From: Novosphingobium sp. 32-60-15
Lineage (GTDB): Bacteria; Pseudomonadota; Alphaproteobacteria; Sphingomonadales; Sphingomonadaceae
Direction of reading: 5' to 3'
Length of the DNA: 64,000 nucleotides
Assembly: GCF_002280675.1 (NCBI RefSeq)
Contig: NZ_NCEN01000004.1
Location: 124,001-188,000, forward strand
Each line of letters opens with the position of its first letter. The stretch's first letter is position 1. The notes beneath the pieces were generated by a model. It saw nothing but the letters and a program-made list of their open reading frames with translations. It was not told the origin of the DNA and searched no databases. Made by a program: the position numbers and the translations under genes. Of this stretch, positions 1 through 9,207 are shown one piece after another.

Positions 1-1286
1 TTTGCCAGATAGGCGGCGCGCAGCGTTTCAGCCCGCTTCGTCCATTCATCCGCTTCGGCAGCGCCACCGCCGTTATTGGCGCGTGCCGCATAAAGCTGGC
101 TGTAAAGATCGATAACCGCCTGTGATGACAGAACTCCGCGCGCGGCAGCCACATCAGCGGCGGCTGCGCGGGATGCCAGTGGCAGCATGGGTGCGCGCAC
201 TGCCGTCAGCGAATAGGTCGCGCCTGCACTCTGGCGCAAGGCCGCAGGCGGCTCGACACCGGTCGCAAACGCCATGCCGATGCTCCACGGCGTCAGAGCA
301 TCGACACCTTCCCATTCAATCTTCACGGCGCGCCGCGCATTGATTGCAGCACCGGCAAATTTCTGGGCCAGCAGTATATCGATCTTGCTGCCGGTGCCGC
401 GACGCAAAGCGCGGTCCAGTTGCGACATGCCGGACGATCCCTCGTCAGAGAACGAGGAACAGATCGCGCGGGACAAATCCCATTCCCACCCGGGTCGCCC
501 TGCCGCCGTCAGCGCGGTAATCGGGCACAAGCCAACCGGATCAGATGTGGCGATAAAGCTTGCCATCGCCGCATCTTCCAATGCGCGCGTAAAGTTGCCG
601 CTGTCCACCGATTGGACCATGGCCCGCGCGGCATCAGCCTCGCCCATGCGCAACAGCAATTGCGCCCGCATTGCCGCCCAATCCGCGCCATTCATGCCAA
701 CAGGCGTCGCCAATCGGCTGGATAGCGCGCGACGGGCAAGGATGTGGCCCCAGCGCGAAACGAACCGCCCGCGCGTTTTGCCAATCACACCCTCAACAAA
801 TTGCCCGTTCAGGTAATGCGTTGAAGCAACCGGAAATCCGCCCTCACGCTCATCAATCACACCGACAATCTCAAGACTACGACGGCCCGATGGCGGAATA
901 TCAAACTTCGGTTTGGCCGATTGGATCAGCTTTTCCAGCAGAACAGGGTCAATCGACTTGAGCAACGCCTCATCGCTATTGCCACCGCCACCGCCACCGC
1001 CACCGCCAGTCGATTGGGAAGCATTGGCAACAGGGATGGCCTGAACCACCGGCGTCGCGGTGCTTGCCGGTGTGCCGACAGGGCTTGGCGCAGGGGTGCT
1101 TGAAACCGGGCGTACAGTTGCTGGCGTCGCCGAACGCGCCGGTGCAGATGAACGCTGCGGTGCAGGCCGCGATGGCGCAGGCGGGCTGTCAAACCCGGGA
1201 GGAAGCAGCGATTCTTGCGCAACCAACGTTCCCGAAACAGCCGCCAGCGCAGCGACCCCGCTTAACCAAAGAATGCGCCGGTTCAT
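1..1286 (-). CDS. Exported hypothetical protein with poly-glycine linker (3' end outside window)
   Basis: The reverse strand is open from an ATG at 1286 to the window edge, giving at least 428 residues; the C-terminus is missing. GGAG lies just upstream of the start. The N-terminus (MNRRILWLSGVAALAAVSG) looks like a signal peptide. A Pro/Ser/Ala/Thr-rich stretch follows to about residue 90, then nine glycines (94-102), then a soluble region rich in Ala, Arg and Leu that could be helical repeats. The start overlaps the stop of the 50-residue membrane protein upstream (ATGA), so the two are probably co-transcribed, divergently from aroK. I do not recognise the family; a periplasmic location is inferred from the signal peptide only. 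Confidence 0.75.
   Translation of the reverse strand, partial: MNRRILWLSGVAALAAVSGTLVAQESLLPPGFDSPPAPSRPAPQRSSAPARSATPATVRPVSSTPAPSPVGTPASTATPVVQAIPVANASQSTGGGGGGGGGNSDEALLKSIDPVLLEKLIQSAKPKFDIPPSGRRSLEIVGVIDEREGGFPVASTHYLNGQFVEGVIGKTRGRFVSRWGHILARRALSSRLATPVGMNGADWAAMRAQLLLRMGEADAARAMVQSVDSGNFTRALEDAAMASFIATSDPVGLCPITALTAAGRPGWEWDLSRAICSSFSDEGSSGMSQLDRALRRGTGSKIDILLAQKFAGAAINARRAVKIEWEGVDALTPWSIGMAFATGVEPPAALRQSAGATYSLTAVRAPMLPLASRAAAADVAAARGVLSSQAVIDLYSQLYAARANNGGGAAEADEWTKRAETLRAAYLA
981..1007. repeat. Hexanucleotide repeat (GCCACC) encoding poly-Gly
   Basis: Four and a half copies of GCCACC lie inside the exported hypothetical gene. On the reverse strand they read as nine consecutive Gly codons alternating GGC and GGT. 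Copy number could vary in multiples of two codons without breaking the frame, so this looks like a flexible linker of variable length. Confidence 0.9.
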
Positions 1287-1435
1287 TGTTGCAGAGCTCC
1301 TGCGCTCACCGGTTGTTCGATCCATCGCATCGGCTGCGCCCCACCCTTGATCCATGCAATCACCAAAATTGCGGCCACCAAAATTGCAGCCAACGCCAGC
1401 GCGCCGACCACGGCAACTATCCTGTTCACGCGCAT
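1283..1435 (-). CDS. Small single-span membrane protein
   Basis: This 50-residue protein begins MRVNRIVAVVGALALAAILV and has one strong hydrophobic segment (about residues 5-26), followed by a short hydrophilic tail. An earlier in-frame ATG exists 23 codons upstream, but GGGAG four bases before the ATG at 1435 favours the shorter form. The stop overlaps the start of the downstream exported protein by four bases, which suggests translational coupling and a shared function at the membrane. I do not recognise the family. A small helper or anchor for its neighbour is a guess from context. Confidence 0.65.
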   Translation of the reverse strand: MRVNRIVAVVGALALAAILVAAILVIAWIKGGAQPMRWIEQPVSAGALQQ

Positions 1436-1536
1436 TTCGCTCCCGGCAGCCCGATTGCCGCCCCCATTCGCTGTCAAATGTGCCTCAACAGGCGATACTT
1501 GCAACGATCACTAGCGCAAGTATAGGCAACCCGGCA

Positions 1537-2118
1537 ATGCAACTTGATGCCGCCCCTCTCAGTTCGTCCGAAATCGGCCATATCGCGCGCCGGATAGATC
1601 GGCCTTTGGTGCTGGTTGGCATGATGGGCGTCGGTAAAACCACAATAGGCCGAAAACTCGCCACAATGCTTCATCTGCCCTTCGTCGATGCCGATGAAGA
1701 GATTGAACGCGCTGCACACATGCCCATCCCTGAAATCTTCGCGACATACGGCGAACCCTATTTTCGCGATGGCGAACGGCGCGTCATCGCCCGGTTGATT
1801 GGGGACGGACGGCCCAATGATCGCAAAGTCCTTTCCACAGGCGGCGGCGCATTTGTCGATGCGTCCACGCGGGCGCTGTTGCTGGAAAAGGCCATCGCGA
1901 TCTGGCTCGATAGCGATATTGCAACGTTGCTTGAACGCGTAGGCCGCAAAGGCAACCGCCCATTGTTGAAAACGGGCGACCCGAAGGAAATTCTCACAAA
2001 CCTGCGCGCTGAACGCCAACCATTCTACGCTCAGGCACCAATCCATGTCATCAGCACCACGCAGCCGCACCACGTTACGGCCTCGCGCATTCTCAGGGCA
2101 ATCGACCAATGGCTGTAA
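1537..2118 (+). CDS. aroK: Shikimate kinase
   Basis: This 193-residue cytoplasmic enzyme phosphorylates shikimate with ATP in aromatic amino acid synthesis. The Walker A loop GMMGVGKTT sits at residues 28-36, the shikimate-binding DADEEIE at 51-57, the conserved FRDGE near 76-80, the GGG substrate loop at 102-104 and the lid arginine in KGNRPLL near 141. Length is normal for the family with a short N-terminal tail. The frame stays open further upstream, but that part runs antisense to the divergent gene and has no kinase similarity, so the ATG at 1537 is chosen. The 3' end overlaps aroB by ten bases. Confidence 0.95.
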   Translation: MQLDAAPLSSSEIGHIARRIDRPLVLVGMMGVGKTTIGRKLATMLHLPFVDADEEIERAAHMPIPEIFATYGEPYFRDGERRVIARLIGDGRPNDRKVLSTGGGAFVDASTRALLLEKAIAIWLDSDIATLLERVGRKGNRPLLKTGDPKEILTNLRAERQPFYAQAPIHVISTTQPHHVTASRILRAIDQWL

Positions 2119-3218
2119 TTCCCGTCGCTATCGCGGGCGCTCCTTATGAAGTGCGCATTGAAGCCGGTGTGCTGGCCCGCGCCGGCGAACATTGCCGCCC
2201 GTTCATCCGCAAAAACCATGTATTGGTCATCACTGACCACAATGTTGCGGCAAAATGGCGCCAAACTGCCACTGAATCGTTCGCTTCCGTCGGCATCCGC
2301 AGCGAATGGCTTGTCCTGCCAGCGGGTGAAAGCACCAAAAGCTGGGATCACCTCGCCCAGGTAATAGACTGGCTGCTCGACCAAGAAGTTGAACGCAAAG
2401 ACAAAATTATCGCACTTGGCGGCGGCGTGATTGGCGACCTTACCGGTTTTGCCGCCTCCATCGTAAAACGCGGCTGTGGCTTCATCCAGATCCCCACCAC
2501 TCTACTCGCGCAAGTTGATTCCAGCGTTGGCGGCAAAACGGCGATCAACACGCGCGCTGGAAAGAACCTTGTCGGCGCATTCCACCAACCTGCCCTTGTC
2601 TTGGCAGATCCCTTGGCGCTCAATACCTTGCCATTGCGCGATGTGCGGGCCGGTTACGCCGAAGTTGTCAAATACGGCCTGATTGATAACGCAGCATTCT
2701 TTGAATGGTGCGAAGCCAATGGTGCAAAATTGCTCGCAGGCGATCAAGCCGCACGCGAATACGCCATCGCGCACAGCGTCGCTGCCAAAGCGCGAATCGT
2801 TGCGGCCGATGAAAAAGAAACCGCAGGCGTTCGTGCCCTGCTCAATCTCGGTCACACTTTTGGCCACGCTCTGGAAGCCGAAACCGGCTTTTCGGAAAGG
2901 TTGCTGCATGGCGAAGGTGTGGCGCTCGGCATGGTGTTGGCAGCCCGCTTTTCGGCGCGACAGGGGTTAATGACCGGGCAAGACGCAGAGCGCGTTGCTG
3001 CCCATATCGGCACCGTCGGGCTACCAGCCTCGCTCCCTGCACTTGCACTCAATTGCGATGGACGCCGCCTTGCCGATCACATGCTTCACGACAAAAAGAT
3101 GGACGCGGGTACCCTGCCGTTCTTGCTCATGCGCGGGATCGGGCAAACCTTCCTCGCTACCGATACTGATCTGAACGAAATTGCAGCCTTCCTTGATGAG
3201 GAATTGGCGCGCACCTGA
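2109..3218 (+). CDS. aroB: 3-dehydroquinate synthase
   Basis: This 369-residue enzyme makes 3-dehydroquinate from DAHP, the second shikimate-pathway step, using NAD and a divalent metal. Visible family signatures are GGGVIGDLTGF near residue 100, the SSVGGKTAIN phosphate-binding loop, RAGYAEVVKYG, and the metal-binding LNLGHTFGHALE and LLHGEGVALGM segments. The ten-base overlap with aroK indicates a classical aroK-aroB operon with coupled translation. Length matches the family. Confidence 0.97.
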   Translation: MAVIPVAIAGAPYEVRIEAGVLARAGEHCRPFIRKNHVLVITDHNVAAKWRQTATESFASVGIRSEWLVLPAGESTKSWDHLAQVIDWLLDQEVERKDKIIALGGGVIGDLTGFAASIVKRGCGFIQIPTTLLAQVDSSVGGKTAINTRAGKNLVGAFHQPALVLADPLALNTLPLRDVRAGYAEVVKYGLIDNAAFFEWCEANGAKLLAGDQAAREYAIAHSVAAKARIVAADEKETAGVRALLNLGHTFGHALEAETGFSERLLHGEGVALGMVLAARFSARQGLMTGQDAERVAAHIGTVGLPASLPALALNCDGRRLADHMLHDKKMDAGTLPFLLMRGIGQTFLATDTDLNEIAAFLDEELART

Positions 3219-3226
3219 TCCTTGAA

Positions 3227-3266
3227 TGCTGATCCCGGCGGTCTTCAGCAGGCACCGGGATCAGCA
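3227..3266. terminator. Hairpin between convergent genes
   Basis: TGCTGATCCCGG (3227-3238) is perfectly complementary to CCGGGATCAGCA (3255-3266) across a 16-base loop. It lies between the ends of aroB and the enoyl-CoA hydratase-like gene. No T-run follows on either strand, so termination by this hairpin alone is uncertain. Confidence 0.5.
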
Positions 3267-3277
3267 AAACTCGCCGA

Positions 3278-4060
3278 TCAATTCCCGGTAAAAACGGCCT
3301 TGCGCTTTTCCAGAAACGCAGCACTACCTTCCATGGCGTCGGCGCTATCACCGGCAATCCGTTGGCCTTCTGCTTCGTTTAGTAACGCGCTGGAGTAATC
3401 CATCTCAAGCGCTTCGGCCAAATTCTGTCGCATGATGCCCAATGCAACTGTCGGGCCATTGGCAAGGCGTGTCGCCAAAGCCAGCGCTTCATCCTGCAAA
3501 GCGGCGTCGTCCACCGCTTTGTAAATCAGGCCCCAGTTTTCCGCCTTTTCAGCGCCAACTTTTTCGCCAAGCATCATCATTTCGGTGGCGCGCGCTTTGC
3601 CGACAAGGCGGGCCAACATCCATGATGCGCCGCCGTCAGGAACGAGGCCGATGTTGACAAAAGCCTGAAGGAAATAGGCTTTGTGACCCGCCAGTACAAA
3701 ATCCCCTGCAAGAGCAATCGAGCAGCCGATCCCTGCTGCCGGACCGTTGACAGCCGTCACGATTGGCACGGGCAAACGCGCCAAAGTCTGCATCATGGGG
3801 TTATAAGCCATTGTCAGGGTGCTATATGCCCCAAGGCCACCAGCTATTGAACGGTCACCTTCCACTGCAAGGTCAGCTCCCGAACAGAATGCACGCCCGG
3901 CACCCGTGATCAGAACAGCGCGGGCTCCGTCCAAATTCGACACAGCATTGGCGATTTCAACGGCCATATCAGGCGGGCAAGCATTGAGCCGATCAGGACG
4001 ATTCAGCACAATCTTCAGGACATGGCCAATCCGTTCAACCTGAATGGTTTCGTATTCCAT
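3278..4060 (-). CDS. Enoyl-CoA hydratase/isomerase family protein (PaaG-like)
   Basis: This 260-residue crotonase-fold protein probably acts on an acyl-CoA. The two oxyanion-hole segments are visible (AFCSGADLAV and GPAAGIGCSIALAG). The catalytic-loop segment NIGLVPDGGASW carries Asp where hydratases often carry Glu, which resembles PaaG-type ring-epoxide or delta-isomerases more than true enoyl-CoA hydratases. A TTG nine bases upstream is in frame, but AGAGG spaced nine bases from the ATG at 4060 favours the ATG. It is a single gene with no pathway neighbours, so the substrate is unknown. Confidence 0.85.
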   Translation of the reverse strand: MEYETIQVERIGHVLKIVLNRPDRLNACPPDMAVEIANAVSNLDGARAVLITGAGRAFCSGADLAVEGDRSIAGGLGAYSTLTMAYNPMMQTLARLPVPIVTAVNGPAAGIGCSIALAGDFVLAGHKAYFLQAFVNIGLVPDGGASWMLARLVGKARATEMMMLGEKVGAEKAENWGLIYKAVDDAALQDEALALATRLANGPTVALGIMRQNLAEALEMDYSSALLNEAEGQRIAGDSADAMEGSAAFLEKRKAVFTGN

Positions 4061-4171
4061 CTCGCACAACCTCTTTCGTCAGCCATCAAACCACAGGCCA
4101 ACGGCCATAACCGTGTGGACGGATGATGCCATCAAAAATTGGTTGTGCGCCTCTGCGCAATCAAACTGTGA

Positions 4172-5140
4172 TCAAACCTGATAGGCCTGTGCAAATGCTG
4201 CGGCGGCTCCAAACAGTCCCGGCTGCGGATGGGTAATCATCTTAACCGGAATTGCCGCCATAAGGGCTTCAAACCGGCCCTTGGCTTGAAATCGGTCAGC
4301 AAAGCCCGACCTGACCAGCGTATCCTTGATCCGTAGCCCCAAGCCGCCAGCCATCACTACACCAGTTGCCCCGTGCGCCAAAGCAAGATCGCCGGCCACG
4401 CTGCCCAAAGACAGGCAAAACCTGTCCACTGCCGCTGCTGCCAAGCTATCTTCGCCCGACGTTCCCAACTCCCACAACTCGCGGTCCGTACGCGGGGTGA
4501 AGGGGCGCGCTTCAAGCATCGCCAGAGCTTCATAAATATCGACGATCCCTGGCCCTGCGACCACGCGTTCTACCGATACCCGGCGATGACGCTTGCGGAG
4601 GCCCGCAAGTATGGCATCCTCGATCGTGTCAATCGGCGCGAAATCGATATGGCCACCTTCTGTCGGTTGCACGCGATAAACCGCGCCATCGCGCCACAAT
4701 TGCGCTACGCCAAGGCCTGTGCCGGGGCCGACCACGCTGATCACACCCGTAGTGGGCAGGTTTTCCTTGGGGCCACTCAAGTGGACGAAATGATCGCAAT
4801 CCGCTTGCGCAACGGCATGGGCCACTGCTGCAAAGTCATTGACCACAACGTAATTGTCCGCACCCAGCTTTTCAGGGATTAGCGCTGGACGAATGATCCA
4901 CGGGTTGTTGGTGAACTTGATGATGTCACCACCCACAGGCCCTGCCACCGCAATCGCGGCTGCCTTGGGCAATGGGCTGCCAACAATGCGCCCGAACTCT
5001 TCCCAGGCCAGTTGGAATGACCCGTGTTCAGCGGTCTTCAGCGTTACCGCGTCACCTAGCGAAACAACGCGACCACCGCTGACTTCAGCGATGGCAAATC
5101 GCGCATGCGTCCCGCCAATATCAACGGTTACTACCTGCAT
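4172..5140 (-). CDS. glk: Glucokinase
   Basis: This 322-residue Glk-family kinase converts glucose to glucose 6-phosphate with ATP. The phosphate-binding DIGGTHARFA is at residues 7-16, the catalytic aspartate is in VVNDFAAVAHA near residue 100, and EGGHIDFAP and the adenosine-site GVVMAGGLG segment follow. It is the last gene of a zwf-pgl-edd-glk cluster on the reverse strand, 34 bases after edd, the order known from other alphaproteobacterial Entner-Doudoroff operons. GGGGGA precedes the ATG. Free glucose from the neighbouring disaccharide locus is its likely substrate. Confidence 0.95.
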   Translation of the reverse strand: MQVVTVDIGGTHARFAIAEVSGGRVVSLGDAVTLKTAEHGSFQLAWEEFGRIVGSPLPKAAAIAVAGPVGGDIIKFTNNPWIIRPALIPEKLGADNYVVVNDFAAVAHAVAQADCDHFVHLSGPKENLPTTGVISVVGPGTGLGVAQLWRDGAVYRVQPTEGGHIDFAPIDTIEDAILAGLRKRHRRVSVERVVAGPGIVDIYEALAMLEARPFTPRTDRELWELGTSGEDSLAAAAVDRFCLSLGSVAGDLALAHGATGVVMAGGLGLRIKDTLVRSGFADRFQAKGRFEALMAAIPVKMITHPQPGLFGAAAAFAQAYQV

Positions 5141-5174
5141 CCCATCCCCCGAAGGCGCTTATGCGCCAAGCTTG

Positions 5175-6989
5175 TTATAATCCCGCTGCCGCTAACATGG
5201 CCGATCCGCCACGCTCTGCTGGGTCGGAATGCTGACGCATCAGCGCAAACAATTCACGGCCTACGCCCACTGCGTTATGCGATGCAACGGCATCATCGCG
5301 CGCGTCCCATTCCTGATCGGGCACCAGCGCCGTCAACACGCCCGTGTTGGCACACACCCGCACGACATCACCATCGCGCAACTTGGCCAAGGGGCCGCCA
5401 TGGCCTGCCTCAGGCGATACGTGAATAGCAGCCGGAACTTTGCCCGAAGCGCCAGACATGCGGCCATCAGTCACCAACGCTACCTTGAACCCGCGATCCT
5501 GCAACACGCCCAACGGCGGAGTCAGTTTGTGCAATTCAGGCATGCCGTTCGCACCCGGCCCTTGGAAACGGACCACCACAACGACATCACGCTCCAGTTC
5601 ACCGGCCTTGAACGCCGCCAGAACATCATTTTGTTCAGCAAACACACGGCAGGGTGCTTCAATTGTCCAACGCGATGGATCAACCGCGCTGACCTTGATC
5701 GTACCGCGCCCAAGATTACCCTTGAGCAACCGGAAGCCGCCTTCTGCCTGAAACGGTGCAGCAACCGGCCGAAGCATAGTATCGTCGCCCGATACCTCCG
5801 GCGCTGGCTCCCACTTGAGCAAATCCGTATCCATCACCGGCTCTTGCGCGCCTTCAGCCAGTGAAGCGCCATAGACGGTGCGGATATCGGCATGGGCAAG
5901 GCCCGACCCGATCAATTCGCGGATCACGAACGGCATCCCGCCTGCGGCTGCAAACGCATTCACATCGCCCGCGCCATTGGGATAGACATTGGCAATCAAT
6001 GGCACCACGCGCGACAATTCGTCCATATCATCCCAGTCGATCTGGATACCTGCTGCGCGCGCAATCGCAGGCAAATGGATCACATGATTGGTGGACCCGC
6101 CCGTCGCCAAGAGCCCCACAATGGCATTGACGATTGCCTTTTCATCCACACAAACGCCCAAGGGGCGGTAATCATCGCCATCCCAACCAATCTGCGCAAC
6201 GCGGTGTACGGCAGAGCGGGTCAATTCCTGACGCAGCTTGTTTCCGGGCTGCACAAAGCTGGAGCCGGGCATATGGAGCCCCATCATCTCCATCATCATC
6301 TGGTTCGAATTGGCCGTGCCATAAAACGTGCATGTGCCGGGTGAATGGTAGCTGGCGCTTTCGCTTTCCAGCAGCTCATCGCGGCCCACTTTGCCTTCGG
6401 CATAAAGCTGGCGAATGCGCACTTTTTCCTTGTTTGGAAGGCCCGTCGGCATTGGCCCTGCTGGCACAAGAATCGTCGGCAAATGGCCAAAGCGCAGCGA
6501 ACCGATCAACAATCCCGGCACGATCTTGTCGCAAATGCCCAGCAGCAGCGCGCCTTCGAACATGGCATGGCTCAGGCCAACCACCGTTGCCATCGCAATC
6601 GCGTCTCGACTGAACAATGACAGTTCCATAGAATCCTGCCCTTGCGTCACCCCGTCGCACATCGCAGGCACGCCGCCTGCCACCTGGGCAGTAGCGCCGA
6701 CTTCGCGGGCGAAAATCTTGATCTGTTCGGGATAGCGGCCATAGGGCTGATGCGCTGAAAGCATGTCGTTATAGGCAGTGACGATGCCAATGTTCATGGC
6801 CCTGCCCGCCTTGATCAGCGGCTTGTCATCACCCGCTGCGGCAAAACCGTGCGCAAGGTTGCCACATGAAAGCTGCGGCCGGTTCAGACCCTGATCGCGC
6901 GAACGTTCGATCAGATCGAGGTAAGCCGCCCTCGTTGTACGGGAGCGTTCGATAATACGCTGGGTAACGCGCGCCACGGTGGGGTTCAT
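5175..6989 (-). CDS. edd: Phosphogluconate dehydratase
   Basis: This dehydratase of the IlvD/Edd family (604 residues from this start) makes 2-keto-3-deoxy-6-phosphogluconate in the Entner-Doudoroff pathway. The chain matches the family over its full length: [58 protein letters not shown] and [18 protein letters not shown], with Fe-S cluster cysteines in [16 protein letters not shown] and GTCTF. The start giving [16 protein letters not shown] aligns with the E. coli N-terminus. In-frame ATGs at 6995 and 6998 are alternatives, and 6995 has better spacing to GGAG. The gene overlaps or abuts pgl. Confidence 0.95.
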   Translation of the reverse strand: MNPTVARVTQRIIERSRTTRAAYLDLIERSRDQGLNRPQLSCGNLAHGFAAAGDDKPLIKAGRAMNIGIVTAYNDMLSAHQPYGRYPEQIKIFAREVGATAQVAGGVPAMCDGVTQGQDSMELSLFSRDAIAMATVVGLSHAMFEGALLLGICDKIVPGLLIGSLRFGHLPTILVPAGPMPTGLPNKEKVRIRQLYAEGKVGRDELLESESASYHSPGTCTFYGTANSNQMMMEMMGLHMPGSSFVQPGNKLRQELTRSAVHRVAQIGWDGDDYRPLGVCVDEKAIVNAIVGLLATGGSTNHVIHLPAIARAAGIQIDWDDMDELSRVVPLIANVYPNGAGDVNAFAAAGGMPFVIRELIGSGLAHADIRTVYGASLAEGAQEPVMDTDLLKWEPAPEVSGDDTMLRPVAAPFQAEGGFRLLKGNLGRGTIKVSAVDPSRWTIEAPCRVFAEQNDVLAAFKAGELERDVVVVVRFQGPGANGMPELHKLTPPLGVLQDRGFKVALVTDGRMSGASGKVPAAIHVSPEAGHGGPLAKLRDGDVVRVCANTGVLTALVPDQEWDARDDAVASHNAVGVGRELFALMRQHSDPAERGGSAMLAAAGL

Positions 6990-6994
6990 TGGCA

Positions 6995-7621
6995 TCATTC
7001 GCTCCAGTAAATCGTCACGGGCGGACCAAATCCGCACAGGAAATCGGCCACGGGATAACTGTCATCCCCGGCCAAAACGCGCTCTATCAGCGCCTTCTTT
7101 GACGCGCCGGTCACCACAAGGATAATTTCCTTCGTGGCCTTCAGCGCCTTCTTGTTCAGCGTCAGACGCTCAAACGGGGCCTCTGGCGGCAGCGGGATTG
7201 GCGTTGTTGCAATCACTGTAGCGCCCGGACGGACCAATGCTTTCATGTGGGGGAACAACGATGCAACATGGCCATCTTCGCCCATGCCGAGCCAGACGAG
7301 ATCAAACGGCGACACCGCCGCGCCTTCTTCAAGGCGTTCAAACACAGCGCCGGAATGCCCCAATGCGGCGTGAATCTTGCCAAAATTGCTGGCCGGATGA
7401 TCATCAGGGACACACCGGTCATCTGTCAGCGTGATCGTCACACTGGACCAATCCAGCGCCCGATCCTGAAGCAAATCCAGCACCTTGATAGGTGTTGAGC
7501 CGCCTGTAAACGCAATCCGCTTAGCCCCCGGTGCAGCCACAACGCGGGCTATGCGATCAGCAACCGCTGCCGCATTCCCGGGACTTGCCCATGTGACTGT
7601 GGTGGGCGTCCATTCAGTCAT
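6995..7621 (-). CDS. pgl: 6-phosphogluconolactonase
   Basis: This 208-residue enzyme hydrolyses 6-phosphogluconolactone between Zwf and Edd. The sugar-phosphate isomerase-like segments [33 protein letters not shown] and [16 protein letters not shown] are present. Its start lies eight bases inside zwf and its stop overlaps possible edd starts, so the three genes are translationally coupled. Length is slightly shorter than many PGLs, but all core motifs are retained. Confidence 0.95.
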   Translation of the reverse strand: MTEWTPTTVTWASPGNAAAVADRIARVVAAPGAKRIAFTGGSTPIKVLDLLQDRALDWSSVTITLTDDRCVPDDHPASNFGKIHAALGHSGAVFERLEEGAAVSPFDLVWLGMGEDGHVASLFPHMKALVRPGATVIATTPIPLPPEAPFERLTLNKKALKATKEIILVVTGASKKALIERVLAGDDSYPVADFLCGFGPPVTIYWSE

Positions 7622-9062
7622 TCCAGCTGCGCCCGTCTCGTTCTGTCAGTGCAATGGCAGCGTTGGGGCCCCAGCTTCCGGCAGCATAGGGCTTGGCCTC
7701 CATACCGGTGTCGTCCCAGACTTTGCGGATACCATCAACCCATCGCCACTGCGCTTCGACTTCGTCGCGGCGGACGAACAGAGTCTGTTCGCCTTCGATC
7801 AGATCGAGCAACAACCGTTCATAGGCAATGCGGCGGCGCGCCTTGGCGAACGCCGTGGTCAACGACAGATCGAGGTTTACTTCACGCAGGGTAATCCCGC
7901 CACGGTCCAGGCCCGGCTCTTTGGCCATAACCTGCATCCGCACATATTCTTCGGGCTGAAGCCGGATAACCAGACGATTGGCCGGCAACCTGCCACCACG
8001 CTGCCCGAACAGATTGTGCGGCACCGGCTTAAACTCGACCACGATCTCGCTGCGACGCTCGCTCAAACGTTTGCCAGTCCGAAGGTAGAACGGCACACCG
8101 GTCCAACGCCAGTTATCGACATGGGCTTTGATCGACACGAAGGTTTCGGTGTCGGATGCTTCGTTCAAGTCTTCTTGATAACCGCTAACAGCAGCGCCTT
8201 TGACGGCGCCCGTGCGGTATTGCCCGCGCACCATTTCCTCGGCCTTGACAGGCCGCAGTGCACGCAAAACTTTGACCTTCTCATCACGGATCGACGTTGC
8301 ATCAAGGCTGGCGGGAGGTTCCATCGCGATCAGAGCAAGCAACTGCAGCATGTGGTTTTGCACCATATCCCGCAATGCGCCGGTGTCGTCGTAAAAGCCT
8401 TTGCGACCTTCAAGACCTACCGTCTCGCTCACCGTGATTTGCACATGATCGATCCCGCCGGAATTCCACAGCGGCTCAAAAATCATATTGGCAAAACGAA
8501 GGGCCATCAGATTTTGAACTGTTTCCTTGCCAAGGTAGTGATCGATCCGAAAAATCTGTTCTTCGGCAAAAGCTGCTGCGACTGCATCATTGATCCGTGT
8601 GGATGAAGCCAGATCATTGCCCAACGGCTTTTCCAAACCGATCCGCACATTGCCGTGGGTCAGGCCAGCACGGCGCAACCCTTCAATCGTAGGTTCAAAA
8701 AGGAATGGCGCGGTCGATAGAAAGATCGAAAGTCCGCACGACGTGTCACCCAGTTTCTTGGCCAGATCGCCGAAACCATCAACGTTAGATGCATCCAGCG
8801 TCTGGTATTCAAGCCGATCCAGGAACGAGGCAAGCTTGGCGTCATCACGCCGGTCTTCGGGCAAAAACTCGGCCAGAGCGAGACGCGCAAACTCGCGGAA
8901 CTCTGCATCGTCATGCTCAGAACGTGCCGTTCCGACAATCCGCAAATCAGGACCGATCAACTCGTCCTCATGCAACGCATAAAGCGATGGCAGGAGCATA
9001 CGGCGCGAAAGATCGCCGGTCGCGCCGAACAACAGCAGCGCGGAACAGCTTTTCTCGATCAT
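7614..9062 (-). CDS. zwf: Glucose-6-phosphate 1-dehydrogenase
   Basis: This 482-residue enzyme oxidises glucose 6-phosphate to the lactone with NAD(P). The nucleotide-binding GATGDLSRRMLLPSLY is near residues 13-28, and the catalytic signature RIDHYLGKETVQN follows in the first half. An in-frame ATG at 9080 exists, but GGGGAG eight bases upstream of the ATG at 9062 favours the latter. It is the first gene of the zwf-pgl-edd-glk operon. The 145-base gap before the GH13 gene should hold the operon promoter and contains palindromes (9156-9185). Confidence 0.95.
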   Translation of the reverse strand: MIEKSCSALLLFGATGDLSRRMLLPSLYALHEDELIGPDLRIVGTARSEHDDAEFREFARLALAEFLPEDRRDDAKLASFLDRLEYQTLDASNVDGFGDLAKKLGDTSCGLSIFLSTAPFLFEPTIEGLRRAGLTHGNVRIGLEKPLGNDLASSTRINDAVAAAFAEEQIFRIDHYLGKETVQNLMALRFANMIFEPLWNSGGIDHVQITVSETVGLEGRKGFYDDTGALRDMVQNHMLQLLALIAMEPPASLDATSIRDEKVKVLRALRPVKAEEMVRGQYRTGAVKGAAVSGYQEDLNEASDTETFVSIKAHVDNWRWTGVPFYLRTGKRLSERRSEIVVEFKPVPHNLFGQRGGRLPANRLVIRLQPEEYVRMQVMAKEPGLDRGGITLREVNLDLSLTTAFAKARRRIAYERLLLDLIEGEQTLFVRRDEVEAQWRWVDGIRKVWDDTGMEAKPYAAGSWGPNAAIALTERDGRSWND

Positions 9063-9155
9063 TGGCGCAATTCTCCCCATGGTGTTGCGAACCGAAAGCT
9101 TTGCAGTGCCGCCAACCCATGCACCACTGCCCTAGACCCTTAGAAACCTTAGATC

Positions 9156-9185
9156 AGCATGCATAAGTATGCTGCATAGCTATGC
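9156..9185. promoter_or_regulatory. Palindromes upstream of zwf operon (candidate operator)
   Basis: GCATAGCTATGC at 9174-9185 is a perfect 12-base palindrome. Just before it, AGCAT (9156-9160) and ATGCT (9169-9173) form a second inverted repeat. The pair lies roughly 95-120 bases before the zwf start, in the only intergenic gap that can carry the operon promoter. It differs from the CAATCGATTG element of the adjacent sucrose locus, so a separate regulator is implied. Function is inferred from position and symmetry. Confidence 0.4.
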
Positions 9186-9207
9186 GTGGCGATGGCCATT
9201 GCCGGGA

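Noticed and set aside
7485..8606. 373-codon forward-strand frame opposite zwf
   Set aside because: It lies entirely antisense to zwf and pgl, whose protein motifs are unmistakable; the frame has no family features and is a product of GC-biased codon use.
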